Source: Mesorhabditis belari (Eukaryota; Nematoda; Chromadorea; Rhabditida; Rhabditidae). Taken from it: a stretch of DNA of 64,000 nt. Position numbers and translations under genes: made by a program. Below, piece after piece: positions 44,301 through 56,578 of this stretch. The notes under the pieces were generated by a model. The model did no database searches. It worked only from the letters and a program-made list of their open reading frames with translations, and had not been told where the DNA came from. How positions within the stretch are numbered: the first letter of the stretch is position 1; each line of letters starts with the position of its first letter. The stretch covers positions 1,195,501 to 1,259,500 of the forward strand of contig CAUEEP010000923.1 in NCBI GenBank assembly GCA_958450365.1, written 5' to 3'.

Positions 44301-47300
44301 CACTAGGCCCCATATCCGGGCTGTATGGCGCATGAGGAAGAACATTCCAGCCCAACTCCTCGATTTTCTCCATTGTAAGTTTTGCAGTGTGTGGTTTTGC
44401 GTTATCATGGAGAAAATGAATTGAAGAGGGTTCGAGTCCTTGAGAGCGAATTGCTTGATCTACACGATGTAGTTGAGACGAATAGAGTTCTGAATTAACC
44501 GTTTGCCGGCTTTTGAGAACCTCGAAATGCACCAACCCACGAGAACTCCACCACACACAGAGGAGAGTTTTCTTTGAGTGAATATCCGGCTTCGGAGTTG
44601 GTTTTGGGTCTTCGTTTGTGCTAAGCCACTGTCGTTTTCGCGTTCGATTATCATAAAAAGATCCATTTTTCATCAGAAGTAACAATGGAATCCAAGAAGC
44701 TTCCCTTTTTCGCAAGTTTTAGTAGTATTCCAGCTGTGATAACACGAGTAGCCTTATTTTCTTCGCTCAATTCATGCGGAATCCACTTTCCACTGCGGTT
44801 ACTTTTCCCCGATGCATGAAGTCGCTTTTCGATTGCAGTATGCGAAAAGCCCAATCGATCCCCTAGCTCGCGTGATGTTTGACTTGGATCCTCCTTTAAA
44901 GCTGCTTCCAAAATATCGTTCTGCAGAAGTTCGGGTCGTCCTTGGCGAGGCTCATCTTCAAGACTTTCATCCCCTTCCTTGAACCGTCGATACCATCTCT
45001 TACATTGTGTTTCGGAAAGAGCTTCATCACCAAAAACTCGCAATAAATCTCTGTGGGATTCGGCAGCTGTTTTGTCTTGTTTGTAGTCGTACCAGAGACA
45101 GACACGCATTCGATATTTGAGATCTTCCATTTCTAAACAAAATTATTTGAAAAGTATCAAATCAAGGAAAGTAAAAAACGTATAATAATGCACCAGAAAT
45201 TCAGTAATATTCAATTAACAACAAGCGAGGGTAGATTAAACGCAAAGATTAAAAGATTTTTATCAAAAAAGGGCGGGGCCATTATTTAGTTGCCAACCTA
45301 ATAGCACGTAAACGCAAGAAATTTGACCTCAAAAATTTTTGATTAAAAGGTTGAAACGCTTTATAAAGGTGAAAACTTTGAGGCCAGAGCCTGAGCCTGA
45401 GCCAGAGCCTAAGCCTGAGCCAGAGCCTGAGCCTGAGCCAGAGCCTGAGCCATCCCAGTTGACATTCCCTTGTTAGTTTCATTCGATAACCTAACATTTT
45501 CTCTATCAAAATATTAGAAAAAAAATATAAATACCAACTCTGAACAAAGTTTTGAGCCATTAAAGCAGCACTACCCATTGAAAAATACCCGAAAAACCGG
45601 TGAGCTGATTTTCCAATCACTCCCTACCGATTTCCATTGTGTTTTGACTGTCATCGTTGATTGTTTGAAACGTTTGTTAGCAAAATACGAGCACAGGCAA
45701 CAGCATGACGAACAAGACATTTGGGAGTTTTTGAAAAACGACAGTTCGAGGTCAAAAGGGGATTGAATCTTTAAGTGAAAATTTTTCCGATCAATCGTTT
45801 ACACTAAATCTCCATGGACCACACATGTCTCAATGGCCTTTTCACCTTTCCATTCACACATACACACAGCTGTTTTTCATTATCCATTTCACTAGCGGAA
45901 TTTTCCGTTTAAAAAAGAAAAACTTGTAGAAATTAGTCCATCTAGGTCCATTCATTACTAAAATACAATCACTTGGGGTTTTGTTTATCGGACATTTTCC
46001 AATTCTATTTCTTATTGTTAACCGTGCTTTGTCTGTGCCTATCTAGACAAGTTCTTGAGCAGACTTTATGCCAATTCTGGCTGGTTGATAACCTAGAATA
46101 CTCGGATCAGTGAGAGAAGTCAGTCAAGTGTCAGCTCTTTGGACTCTCGACCAGGCCTGACTGAACTGATCTGTGAAAAATCAAATCGTTCAGAAGCTAG
46201 GACAGGCTACAGATGATGATCTTAAGTAAAAACTTACTACAAGATCTGACTAGAGCTATCGGTCTGGCCAGATTCGTGTACAAGATGTTCCAACCGGATC
46301 CAAGGACCGGTAAGCTAGGCCAGTTGTTCATTTCTTGATCTCTTAAATAGAAACCCTTACCCAACCGTTAGTTTGTTAAAAAAACGAGCCAAAATTTAGC
46401 ACCAGCATGCAACAAGGATAAACTTTTTGAGGTAAAGATCTGACATGTGAGAGCATTTGGTGTACCCTTGGTTGACCGTCAGATGATTGAGAAAGCTCAG
46501 ATGGAGACGGGACACGCAATGATAGGCCATCCTCGGAAAGGACGAGAAAATCATCGAGAAGATTTGACGGGGAATGGCGTTTGTGTTTCCGACGTCCACT
46601 CGATGGTGAAAGGAAAACGGGAGCCGAGCCGGATTGAGTACCAAACTGGAATAGAAAAACTGGAATCTAACTAAAGAAATTAGAGATTTTTTTGATGCAG
46701 TGGAACTCGTTCTTTGGTTGAAAATGAAAACAAGCCATTTCTGGCTGATTTGCTCGTCAAATTTAGAAATTTAGTCGTTTCTTTGCTTGCAAATAGCTAC
46801 CATAATCCTAGGATAGCTATCGGATTACTACAAATAACTACCGTAATCCAAGGATCGATGCAAAGCTAGCATAGCGTAGTAATATCTTTTTACAGTAATA
46901 ACTTCCATTACGATAGATATTCTAATGTTTTCCCCAGAGAACGAGTTCCCACTTCTCTATTAAGGTTCAAAACTGGTTTTGCTCAATCTTTCCATCAAAA
47001 CCAATTCCGTTCACATAACTTTTGCTAATATCTAATAAGCATTCATTTCTTTTACATAATAGCTGACAATCTCAAGCCGTTCCATGTAAAGCATTTTGTT
47101 TTTTTTATTTTGTTTTGCCGTCGAATGAAACCCTAAATCTAATGAAGCCTAGAAAGCATTCAGGCAACTCAAAAAAAAAACATTTAAACATTTGGAGAAT
47201 CTTTTTTGAAAGGGAAAAGGTGCAGAACTGAAAAGTGGCTAGCTGAAAAGCGAATTTTAAATGCCTCAAATTGTCAGAACAAAAAATTGGATAGGATTTA

Positions 47301-50300
47301 GGGAAAGTGAATTCAAAATTTACCCTTGGTGGCTCAACGTCAGATGATGGGGGTTCCTCGTTGGGTGATGGCTTGCGATTGGCCTGAATTTTGAAATTTT
47401 TGTTATTTTAAAGCACGATCTTTACAGTAAAATTAGCTATGACAAAGTTGCCTACTTATGACTGGTTCATAAGTCACTTACATTTTGCTAGCCAACTGTA
47501 CAGCATTGCATACTTATCCTTTTAGCGTTGGAAAGCTTTAGAATGTTTGAATCAGTAAAGTCTTATCTTTATCCCCAGTTAAACAGTTGATTAAAGCTTT
47601 TTCACTTGATCGTTTTTACTTTCTACCTTCACTTGCTGTGATCCTTGTGGTCTCATTGAATCAAATTGAGCTAAAAAGTTTTCTTTTGAAAATTTCTACA
47701 AAAACTGTTACCAAGTTGTTGACTCTCGGCAGCGATTCGATCAAAGATCTCTTGAAAGTTCTCGCTCGATTCACTCATCTGAAAGATAAGTGATTGGGAA
47801 GAAATTTATCAATGTGTGACGCAACTTATGCTGGCTAAAAGGATCGTATTCAATACCTGATCTGGCGGAATTTCAACCGATTGAATCTCTGGTGCATACG
47901 TCATATCATCATGATCATCGTGTTCCATTTTGTCGAAAACCTAAATTAATTAAAATTCATTTATATGCCATATTCTACCTCATTTGTTTTAATCAAAGCA
48001 CTTGTCGCCTCTCCAGAAGGCATTCGAACGATTGGCTGAATTTAACGGTACTATAGTTAGCCAAATTTTCTTCATCAACTATATCTAGCCAGATCTAGCT
48101 AAACTTAATGAACCGCTTAAAACTTGGTGCATTAGGTAGTAAACGTTTAGGTAAAAAATACGCTTTACGGACTTTCCGTCAAATCAGTCAGCAAAGTGAT
48201 TTAATTCTTCAATTTTCCCGTTCACCTGTGGCTTTGGTCTATCCCCTTGACTACTCAACATTTCTTCTTCAATCACGAAACCGCTGATATTCGGTGAGTG
48301 ATGGGGATGAGTGGGTTGTTGTTGCTGTTGAGGTTGTTGCGGTTGATTCTAAAGATTATTCTAAAGATTATTCTAAAGATTGTTCTAAAGAATGTTCTAA
48401 AGAATGTTCTAAAGATTGTTCTAAAGATTGTTCTAAAGATTGTTCTAAAGGTTGTTCTAAAGATTGTTCTAAAGATTATTCTAAAGATTCTAAAGATACT
48501 TAACTATAAGTTTATTCAAACCTTTTGATTTGCCAAGTACTCAATGGCGTCATCAACAAACATATCCGCTTCGGCCAATCTCCGGGGATCATCTGGAAAG
48601 TTCTGGATTTTATACCACAAACACTAATGAGTACAAGCCGATAATAGTGATTATCTAATCTACAGTATTAGCAAAGGTAACATAGATTAATAAGCATAGT
48701 ATTCGTCGAATCATTCAAAAAGCATTTATCAAGTAAACTCTTCTTTTATTTATGAAATTAAATATAAATTTATCATTTAAATGCTTAATTTCCTTAAATT
48801 TAAAGTTTATTTTTTCAAATTTCCATTTACTATTAATATTTTCGCTATTTATATATCTGAAATGTAAACAGCTGTAATATGTACATGGTGTAGTACGACT
48901 GTCGTACCGTACTACGACATTAGCATTGGACCAGTACAATAGTATAGGACTCATATATACTATTATCTTATAATACTATGTAAAGGTTACAATATCCAGA
49001 AGAGTTCTATCCGAGCTACAGTACCTTATACCTTAACCTACAGTGCTTAATGAAGAAGGTACAGTACCTAGCGAAAGTTATCCCTTATCCACATCCGGCC
49101 TTATCCATATCCACAGTAATCCATAAGATCTACAATAACCCATCACTTTCATCTAGAGTATTCATTTAAAACAAACCATTCAAAATAGAGGCTCTCGTCT
49201 CGGAGACGTTCTGCTGTCGTTGTTGTTGTTGTTGGCCAAAGATTTCCTGCTTGTTTTGTGGCTGTTCAATCGGGATTTCTTGTGGCAATGATTGTTGTGG
49301 TGGATTGATCTGCACTTGCACATGGAATGACTCAAAAGGACTCTGAAAGTAATTATTACTGTAAAAACCTTACTATAAAGTTAATATTAAAGCACTCCTT
49401 TAGTAGTTAAAAGTCTTCATGCTTACAGTACTGTACTAATTGTACGTTTACAGTACATACTCTTGCTGCTTATCCTACAGTGCTTGCTGTTGCTTACAGT
49501 AGAGTAAGTCTACAGTACGCTTTAGTATCTAAGCGTACTTAGACTTAGTCAATGCCTACAGTACTGTACTAATTGTACACATACAATACGCACTACTGCT
49601 GCTTACAGTACGGTAAGTCTTTAGGTATGGGAATTTAGAGCTTCACTGCTACAGTACGTTTGTTAGTATTGTAACAGTACCATAGTAAAGCTTAAGATTG
49701 CTATTGTGAAAGATATTTCTTACTTGTTGCACTCCATACATCTCCTCCATTTGTTTCATCAGCACTTCTTGTTCTTCTTTCGATGTAGGAGCCTCAAATG
49801 GTAGGCGATCCCTTTGATCAACAAAATTGATTGGTATTTCTTCCGAAGTTTTCGATGCTTGCGAAAGATGGGAGTCATCCTGAAAATCTTTTCTTATACA
49901 ATAAAATCTTAATTTTGTACCTTAACCGGCAAAAAAGCTGCTCTTTGATTGAGCTGCGGTGTGGCCAATGGAGTCGCGTCTGTGCCCATGTCATATTCTT
50001 GAATGAGCGCCTGAAAATAGAAAAAGGCAATACTTAAATGAATCTATGTTTAAATATTCAACTATTCAGCTATTCAGCTAAAAGCTCGTTACCTGTAGCT
50101 GTGCCGCTTCTTCAGCTGTTATTGGTTTCTTTTCCTCGGGTGGAGTGATTCGGAGTTGATCGACGGAGACCTAAAAAATGATGTGAAGTTAAAAACTAAC
50201 TTCTTTACCGTATTAGATTTTACCCCAAAAACCCCAACTTTATCCAGATATTATTGGTAATTATTTCTGTCGTTTAAGAAAACTCGAATAATACTAGATA

Positions 50301-53009
50301 GACTTCATATGTAGCGATCTGAATTGATTATTTTCTCCCTCGATTCTCAGGATTGGCTAGTCCAATCGACCTCTCTTAGGTATCATTTGAAAGCCTGAAG
50401 TCTTCTCTTTAAAACTATACCAAAAGTTATTAATAATAACATATCTGAGCAAAGTTAAAGGCCCTCAAAGTTGTGTCATTTGTTGAAATGTTCAGATTCT
50501 AGACAAGAAGCGACAACTAGTACCAAAATATGACCTACTTTCACAAAATCATCCGAATCCGTGCTGGCTCTCGGCTGACCAAGATGAGCCGCTTTAAACT
50601 GAACATCCTGTGTGGGCGAGGAGCCGTCTCGACCCTGAAATCAATTCAATCAATCAATTAATTTCCCAAAAACTAACGGGTCCAACTGAGATCTCCGATT
50701 CGACATCTGATGGCAGAATGCTAAAGCTTGATTTGATCGGCTTAACTTTTCCTTTACCTATGTCGATCCCAGTGTGGACTCTGTGCTCCCTCTCCTTGCA
50801 ATTGCTTGATCTCGCTCATCAATTTCTGCTCTAATGGGCTAAAATTAAGAATCATTATGTGAAATCTTGTCAAGCTGTTTATCGACCTTTTCTCATGATT
50901 GCTATCACTTGAGGTGTACATGCTGATGTGTGAAGCCGGCAGAAGTTTGTCGATTGCTCGAGATTCATCCGTCGATAAGCCTGATGAGGTTTCGCCACCA
51001 ACCTGAAATCAAATAAATGCATCGATCTGAAGCAGTACAATAACGACTTTACTTTAAAAGTTAAACAATTTCGACACTGAATAATGAAGACAAGTTTGTT
51101 ACCGTCACTGGATTATTTCAAATCGAATTGAGTCTTTTCATGGTTTTCTCGGCCGTTTCTTCGCCGAATACTTTGAAATTTTGTCTACAAGCTGAACATA
51201 TAGATTTCTATCTATCTGTAGACAAAATTTCAGAGAAATCGGCCAGGAAGACAAAGGTCGAATTAGGTTGGGATTGGAATTTTCCTATGTCTATATCTTT
51301 TTAAGTATCCCCTTTCATTTCTTGTCATTATTTCCCCAAAGCACACCTCCTTTTCCTCGAGTTTCGCCAAGCGATCAGCCTCAACACGGCTTAACTCGGC
51401 CTCCCATTCGAGTAAAGCGGCTTGTTCTCTAAAATTGATACGTATAAATGATTGAATTTTCTATTCAAATCAAATTTTATCACTATCATTTTTCTCAAGA
51501 ACAAACTCTCTGCTGAGTGGTTGTTGCGTGTTCACCTCACCGCGCATCTCTTGCAATTGTTGTGGGAGAGCGGCCAGCTGAGCGCCGAACTAAAATCATG
51601 AACTGAATTGGTTAACGTTAAAAAATGGTGAACAAATTGAATTTAAACCTAAATCTAAACCTAAAACATTAACAATTAAAGAACAAATTAAATTCAAGCC
51701 TAAATCTAAAGCATTTTCCCGAATACCTTTTGCATGAAAGCGTCCGCCTCGTCGATTTTCCTCTGCAGACTCGGTTGAGCTTCCTCGGTGAAATGGGAGA
51801 CTTTTTGCGGGATCTAAAGCTACTTTTAGAAATCTATTAGGATTTATCTATGATATATTCTAATATCTCTAATATTTTCCCACCTGTTGCACGTACTCAG
51901 CTTGTTGTGTCAATCTTTCCACCTGTTGTGGCGTTTGTTGTAACTGGGGCAGGTTGCCGGCTCGCTGTTGGGCTTTCAGGTAAGCTTCCTAGATATATAT
52001 ATCTCTATTTTTAGATTTATTATATAATCCTTACATCAACGGCACTCCTCGTGGCCTCAGCAAAGTCCCGGCTCAGCTCTTTCGCTTGTTGAGCGCCTGA
52101 GTAGACTGCCTGAAAATTTCTTATTCGTTTCCTAATCGTCTACAATTTCTAAAACATAACAATTTCCCGAAAATACCGTAATCTAGCCTCAAGAATACTT
52201 ATTAAATCAACAGCTAGTTGCAAAATGACAAAAAAATCTTAGATTTAAAAAATTGACCATTTTTTGAAACACTTCATTCAAGTTTGAAGTTTCATTCACT
52301 CACTTCTTTTGTTTGATCAAACATTTCCCTAGCTGTCTCATTCATTGGACGCGATTCAGGACCGTTTAACAAATTCTAAAGATAATTTATATTCTTTAAA
52401 AAAAGTCAACTCACCACGCCAGCTCCGACGATGTTCATGGCTGTTCCGAGCACTTGGCTAACAATTGATTCCGATTCCTGAAACTTCAAGTTTATAACTT
52501 CAATTTTAAAGTAAAATTCAAAGCATTTTCAAAGCATAATTTTTTAAAGCTATTTTTCTAACTCTAACCGGTTGTTTCTCTTTTCCTTCTTCTTCATCTT
52601 TCTTCGCGTTTTTGTCGACCATTCGGAAGAAGAAATACGCAAATGTGATCGCCATTGCGGACAAAAGAACTGGAAAAATTGTTTTCATAAAACATTTTAT
52701 AGATGACTATAAAATTATGATATCGTAATAGGTGCAAAAAACTCATTGTCAGTTTCAAATGCGAATTCATTTTTCACGTTTTTTAGAAAATATCTCCAAG
52801 TTTCACTTTGCCTAAATAAACCAGGTGTTCCAGTTATTATTACCAGGTATTACGATAGGTACTTAAATCTAAATGTGTGCAAAGCATTACTAGTCCAAAA
52901 AAAACCTCCACTCACTTCTGACCGGTTGCGAGAAAACCATGAACTTCTCCTCTTCTTCGCACTCTTCCCACTCATCCGGATCATAGCCCAGCTCGGCCGA
53001 GTAGACCAT
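41312..53009 (-). CDS. cpna-1: Membrane-anchored atypical copine-domain protein, CPNA-1-like
   Basis: Thirty-four exons (first 53009-52916, last 41384-41312) join in phase without a break, giving about 1033 residues. The acidic N-terminus is followed by one membrane segment at about 32-46 ([15 protein letters not shown]). A long Gln/Glu-rich, partly coiled middle follows (for example [20 protein letters not shown] in exon 9), then Ser-rich linkers. From about residue 790 there is a copine/VWA domain: [17 protein letters not shown] with the MIDAS DxTxS at 802-806, [18 protein letters not shown] and [13 protein letters not shown]. elegans CPNA-1 has this N-terminal-membrane plus C-terminal-copine layout and works at muscle integrin adhesions with PAT-6 and UNC-89. 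The copine domain itself also resembles plant RGLG proteins. No C2 domains are seen. An ACTCAGTTTAG acceptor precedes the ATG by 29 bases. A mariner lies in the intron between 46466 and 43687. Confidence 0.9.
41896..42002. repeat. GCCAAGCCAAGACTAAG-type degenerate repeat
   Basis: Multiple AGCCAAG/GACTAAAGTCA words lie in a cpna-1 intron, similar in composition to 1-215 and 2340-2440. Confidence 0.7.
44035..45301 (-). mobile_element. Mariner transposon, 1267 bp, nearly complete
   Basis: Inverted ends (TCAGGTTGGCAACTAAATAA left, TTAGGTTGGCAACTAAATAA right) continue to GGCCC, each flanked by TA (44033-44034, 45302-45303). The interior is one mariner transposase gene with a single-base frameshift. 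It is inserted in the cpna-1 intron between exons 46645-46466 and 43687-43552, in the same orientation as the host gene. The perfect ends and the single lesion point to recent arrival. Confidence 0.95.
44110..45130 (-). pseudogene. Mariner transposase, one frameshift
   Basis: The frame opens with an ATG at 45130 and ends at 44110, about 347 residues in two frames. An N-terminal helix-turn-helix region ([20 protein letters not shown]) is followed by the linker, and then the DD34D catalytic triad: D153 in TSDEKW, D in HDNAKPH, and D in [13 protein letters not shown], with 34 residues between the last two. The break is in the A-run 44655-44659 (T-run on the coding strand), one base too long, straight after TSDEKWIF. 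Everything else is intact. Mariner transposases cut and paste at TA sites. Confidence 0.93.
45381..45453. repeat. GCCTGAGCCAGA repeat
   Basis: About six copies of GAGCCTGAGCCA-like units lie next to the mariner. Confidence 0.85.
48347..48502. repeat. 12-bp tandem array of acceptor-like units in a cpna-1 intron
   Basis: About thirteen units of TTCTAAAGATTG on the plus strand read as CAATCTTTAGAA on the coding strand, each with a TTTAG|A that resembles a 3' splice site. The array abuts the used acceptor of exon 48348-48226, which is itself the last such unit. Confidence 0.9.
51140..51262. repeat. Palindromic repeat in a cpna-1 intron
   Basis: TGAAATTTTGTCTACA and TGTAGACAAAATTTCA pair, and the outer words TTTCTCGGCCG and AAATCGGCCAGGA continue the arms. 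Confidence 0.75.
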
Positions 53010-54774
53010 TTTATTACCCGTTAATAGCTCGAGATTCGGGAGATTTAATCTAAACTGAGTATAAAGTATAAGCAATAAATTTGTGTACGTGAAAGACAAA
53101 TGAAATAAAAGCAAGATATGTATGTAAGTAAAAGATTTGAAAGTTGGTCAAATACCCGATTTCCAATCTGGTTATAAGCTCAAATAAGCTTGACTTGATA
53201 AAAGCAATGAAATGTAAAAAGTATAACAAAAAAAAAATGATTTTCTTCTTCAAATCGATACTTGTCGATTTGGGGTGGGTCGAGGGCTCAAGCTTAGAAA
53301 AAGAAAAAGGAAAAGAAAATGGGAAATGAATCGGCTTTTTGCATGGGAGTCTTTACAACAGAAAGGAGTTGAGGTGGAGGAAGGGGGATCCCCAGAGTGA
53401 GCAGGGACCTTATGCCTCACTCTTCTGCTCACTCTCACCATCTCTTTCGTGAGATCACTGAAAAGCTGAGAGATTTCAAAAATCCCCAAGCGAACCACGG
53501 TAATCCGAGCTGGGATAACTATCGTCGGGCCAGTTAGACAAAGATAAAGCAAAATGCAAATAGGGAACTTATGAAATCATAGAAACACTTGATATCATAT
53601 AAATAAGAATTGAATAAAAAAAACCCCACGGGATTCTATTCGTTCGAACAATTAGAGTAAGTAAGAGTCAGAAATAAGTTTCCATGTATATTCTTTAAAG
53701 AATTTCAACTAACATTTCATCAACGCCAAGCCGCTGTGCGTATCGGTGAGTTGTATGTAAGTAAACAAAATGCGAGTAACGGAGAATCGGATCATTGAGA
53801 AAAAAAAGGATATTTTTCTGATGATTTTTTCTGGTGATTTTGTGGGGTGATTTTGTGATCCACCCCACATCAGACAACAAGCTTTTTGTCAAAGGTGAGT
53901 AAACAGAAGGAAAGTGGGGGCAAAGGATGAGTACGCAAAAATCTTATTTTATGCTAAAAATCGATGTATTCGTTAAATTGTTTTAAAGTCGGTAGAGATT
54001 TTGATTGAATTTCGAAAAGAAAAACTCGTAAACAAATAGAGATCGGCGGTAGTTGAAGAGCAAAAAAAGTGCAGATTCGTTGCAAGTAGAGAGTTGTGTC
54101 AAAAAAAATGCAATTTCTATTTTCTAAAACGTGTCAACTCCTTGCAAACTACCGTAAAGTACGAGATTTTCCTTGAAAAAAATGAGAATCCGGCAACCAA
54201 AAAACTCTGATCAGAACACTCACAGCCACAGTGCGAACAGCTGTTGACGAGAAGTAACCCCACTTTTCTGCTTCCTGATCCATGTCTGTCTCACAATCAA
54301 AGCTTGGACATTTAAAAACGAGAAACGCATCCAAATCGTTGTTATTATGTACATATGTTTGATAAACACACTTTAGCTTGACTAAACCAAAAATCGATTC
54401 TTAAAGACAAATGATGTTGTCTCTGTAAATAAAAAGTGGAAGTGATTGATTGGAGCTATCCTGGTGGATTGGCTGATTAATTCCCTAGCTGGAAAAACTC
54501 GAGATTTTTTGTTTGCTTGTATCTTATCCCATTTTGTTATCAAGTTCCTTAAACAATTGATCCACTGGTGTTTACACAAACAAGTACAAGAAATCTTACA
54601 ATCAACACGATTACGCGAAAAGCCAATGTGACTAGACAAAAGAGAATTCAAAAAAAAAGGAGGTCGATGAAGCGAGAATGAGCTAAAAAAACATGGGATG
54701 ATATTCAACGTTCTTGTCGATCCCATTTGATGGTAAATCATTCACGGTTGTCCGTAACTCTGGCTGGAATCCGA
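53010..54774. other. Intergenic region upstream of cpna-1
   Basis: No exon is seen. It should hold the cpna-1 promoter and the 3' UTR of the next gene. Bases 54110-54175 contain a member of the dispersed CTACCGTAA/ACGTGTCAACT family. Confidence 0.4.
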
Positions 54775-56377
54775 TCAGCGAAGTTCCGTCAATGACATCA
54801 CCAAACATTTGCCGCCTCTCTGACTAGTCTCACTGAAAGAGAAATTATTAAATGAAATTAAAATATTGATTATTCTTTATGTTTAAGATAGCCAGCAAAA
54901 CAAACACCCACCTAACAACACGAGCCGGTGGGAAGAGCGCATCATCACCCAAACGATGAGCATATCCATCGATGATTGCCTAAAAAGTGGGATTTATTTA
55001 CCCAACGGACAAAAGCTTACATCCTTGAAGCCCTCAAAATCGCTTTGATCAACTTGACGGTTCTAAACAAAAAATATTCTTGAAAAAAACATTAAAAACC
55101 TTCTTAAGAGACTTCTTTGCGTAGTTTTGCTTGTAATCGGGATAACCATCCATCAGATCCTAAATGTAAAATTATATTCTTTATACAGCAAAACACGAAC
55201 GAAACAAGAGTGATTGCCGCGTGCCCACAACTGCGCATCAGAGTGACCAGAGGTAGTTGCCGATGACATTTCGCTTGCATTGAAGATACGAGGCCACTAA
55301 AAGTAACAATATTTAGCTAACAATATGATTAAAATAGACGGGCAATTAGCTTTATAGAGTCAAAAACAACACTTACAGTGGTTTCTGTTCGCTTTGCAGA
55401 GGAACGACGAGACGTTGAAGAGCGGGAACGACGCGAAGTTGACCGGCTGTCGGTGGCCTGTTTTCCCAGTTCCCGTTGTTGATGATGAATGTTTGATGGA
55501 GGGAAGAGACGATCGGTGCTTAAATCATCCGACAACAGAGTGTCTGGGTAGGTCATCTAAACAAAAATGTTAATTACGTGAAAGGATCAACTTCCAAAGA
55601 TAATCACTTTCAAAAAGCTCCCCCTGCGATCGGAACTCTCCAAACTGTCCGATGGACAAGAGCGACGGTGACGACTTGGAGCACAATTTGAGCGGAGACA
55701 GCTTGGTGGAGATGGGGTGGGTCGAGAGAGCCAAAGAATCAACGTTAAGCAAGAACAAGACAGTTTCTAAGTAAGCAAATAAACAAATTTACCTTAACCA
55801 TTGGCTCGACAGCAACCTTGGATCCACTGCGACATTCATTTTTCCTTTTCTGGGAGCCATCCCCTTTGCGACACAAAGAACAGCGGCAACCCGGGCGAGG
55901 TGTGCTCCCTAGAGAAAAAATGAAATGATCTCAACCATCCAATAACTTTAATTAAGTATCAAATAACACACTTGAATTGGATGAAGAGGCTTTGCGAAAT
56001 GTAGAAGTGCTGTTGTTGTGAAGGACTTGGCTCGTCTCTCCTTTCTTACTCAAGTTGTTCTCGTCGTTGTTGTTTGTTGTGATTGGACGGCGTTTCACTG
56101 TGATCGACGTGATCTTCCCTCCACCCACCGTCAATCGATTAATGTGTCGCACAATTGGCGAGGGCAGCGATTCCTAAACAAAAAAATCTTTGCACAAAAT
56201 CTACCTAAGGTAGCCACGAACTTTTCGTGTTAAAAAAAATGATCTAACAATGTTTTCGAAGCTATACAATAACAAATTATAAAGAATTAACTTTTTAAAA
56301 AGAGAGCTCAACGTGAATCCGGGGGTAATCCGTATGTCAGTGGCGCCGCGGTATATTATTGCAAAACTTACTGTCAT
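54775..56377 (-). CDS. Ser/Arg-rich protein of unknown function
   Basis: Ten exons join in phase: 56377-56372, 56173-55972, 55908-55793, 55766-55608, 55556-55377, 55296-55201, 55159-55100, 55062-55021, 54979-54912, 54832-54775, giving about 328 residues. Visible are a basic start (VRHINRLTVGGGKITSITVK), a Cys-rich patch (GCRCSLCRKGDG), a Ser/Arg run (RSTSRRSRSSTSRRSS), and a C-terminal half with DLMDGYPDYKQNYAKK and IIDGYAHRLGDDALFPPARV. There is no signal peptide or membrane segment. Exon 55766-55608 is the weakest; its other frame is also open and protein-like. The two-codon first exon is tentative, and the ATG at 55556 could be an alternative start. It lies 200 bp behind the peptidase gene, an operon-like spacing. 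No family is recognised. Confidence 0.6.
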
Positions 56378-56415
56378 TTTGGCAACAATGTATATGAAAC
56401 TGCTCATACAGAAAA

Positions 56416-56421
56416 TTTATT
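56416..56421 (-). terminator. Poly(A) signal candidate of the C48-like gene
   Basis: AATAAA on the minus strand lies about 160 bases after the stop at 56579 and about 40 bases before the next gene's start codon, as in tightly packed nematode operons. Confidence 0.45.
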
Positions 56422-56578
56422 CAATCATAATTATAATCGCTAGGAACAAAAAAAACCCGCCATTATAGAAGTGAGAAGAATAAAGCAAAGAATCATTGTA
56501 ACCTACCAGTAAAACAGAAAGGTCATACCAAAAACAACTAAATATATGCAGCGATAAAATTGAATAAAAAATGATTGT

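Noticed and set aside
46447..46674. Plus-strand 75-codon gene
   Set aside because: The minus strand carries a cpna-1 exon (46645-46466) with good splice sites and matching phases on both sides.
48294..48528. Plus-strand Lys/Ser/Asp or Leu/Ile repeat proteins
   Set aside because: They are translations of the 12-bp intron array on the strand opposite cpna-1.
55570..55758. Alternative frame of the Ser/Arg-rich gene exon (SLALSTHPISTKLSPLKL and onward)
   Set aside because: It reads well but cannot be joined to either neighbour in phase; the chosen frame joins both. Kept as a caution.
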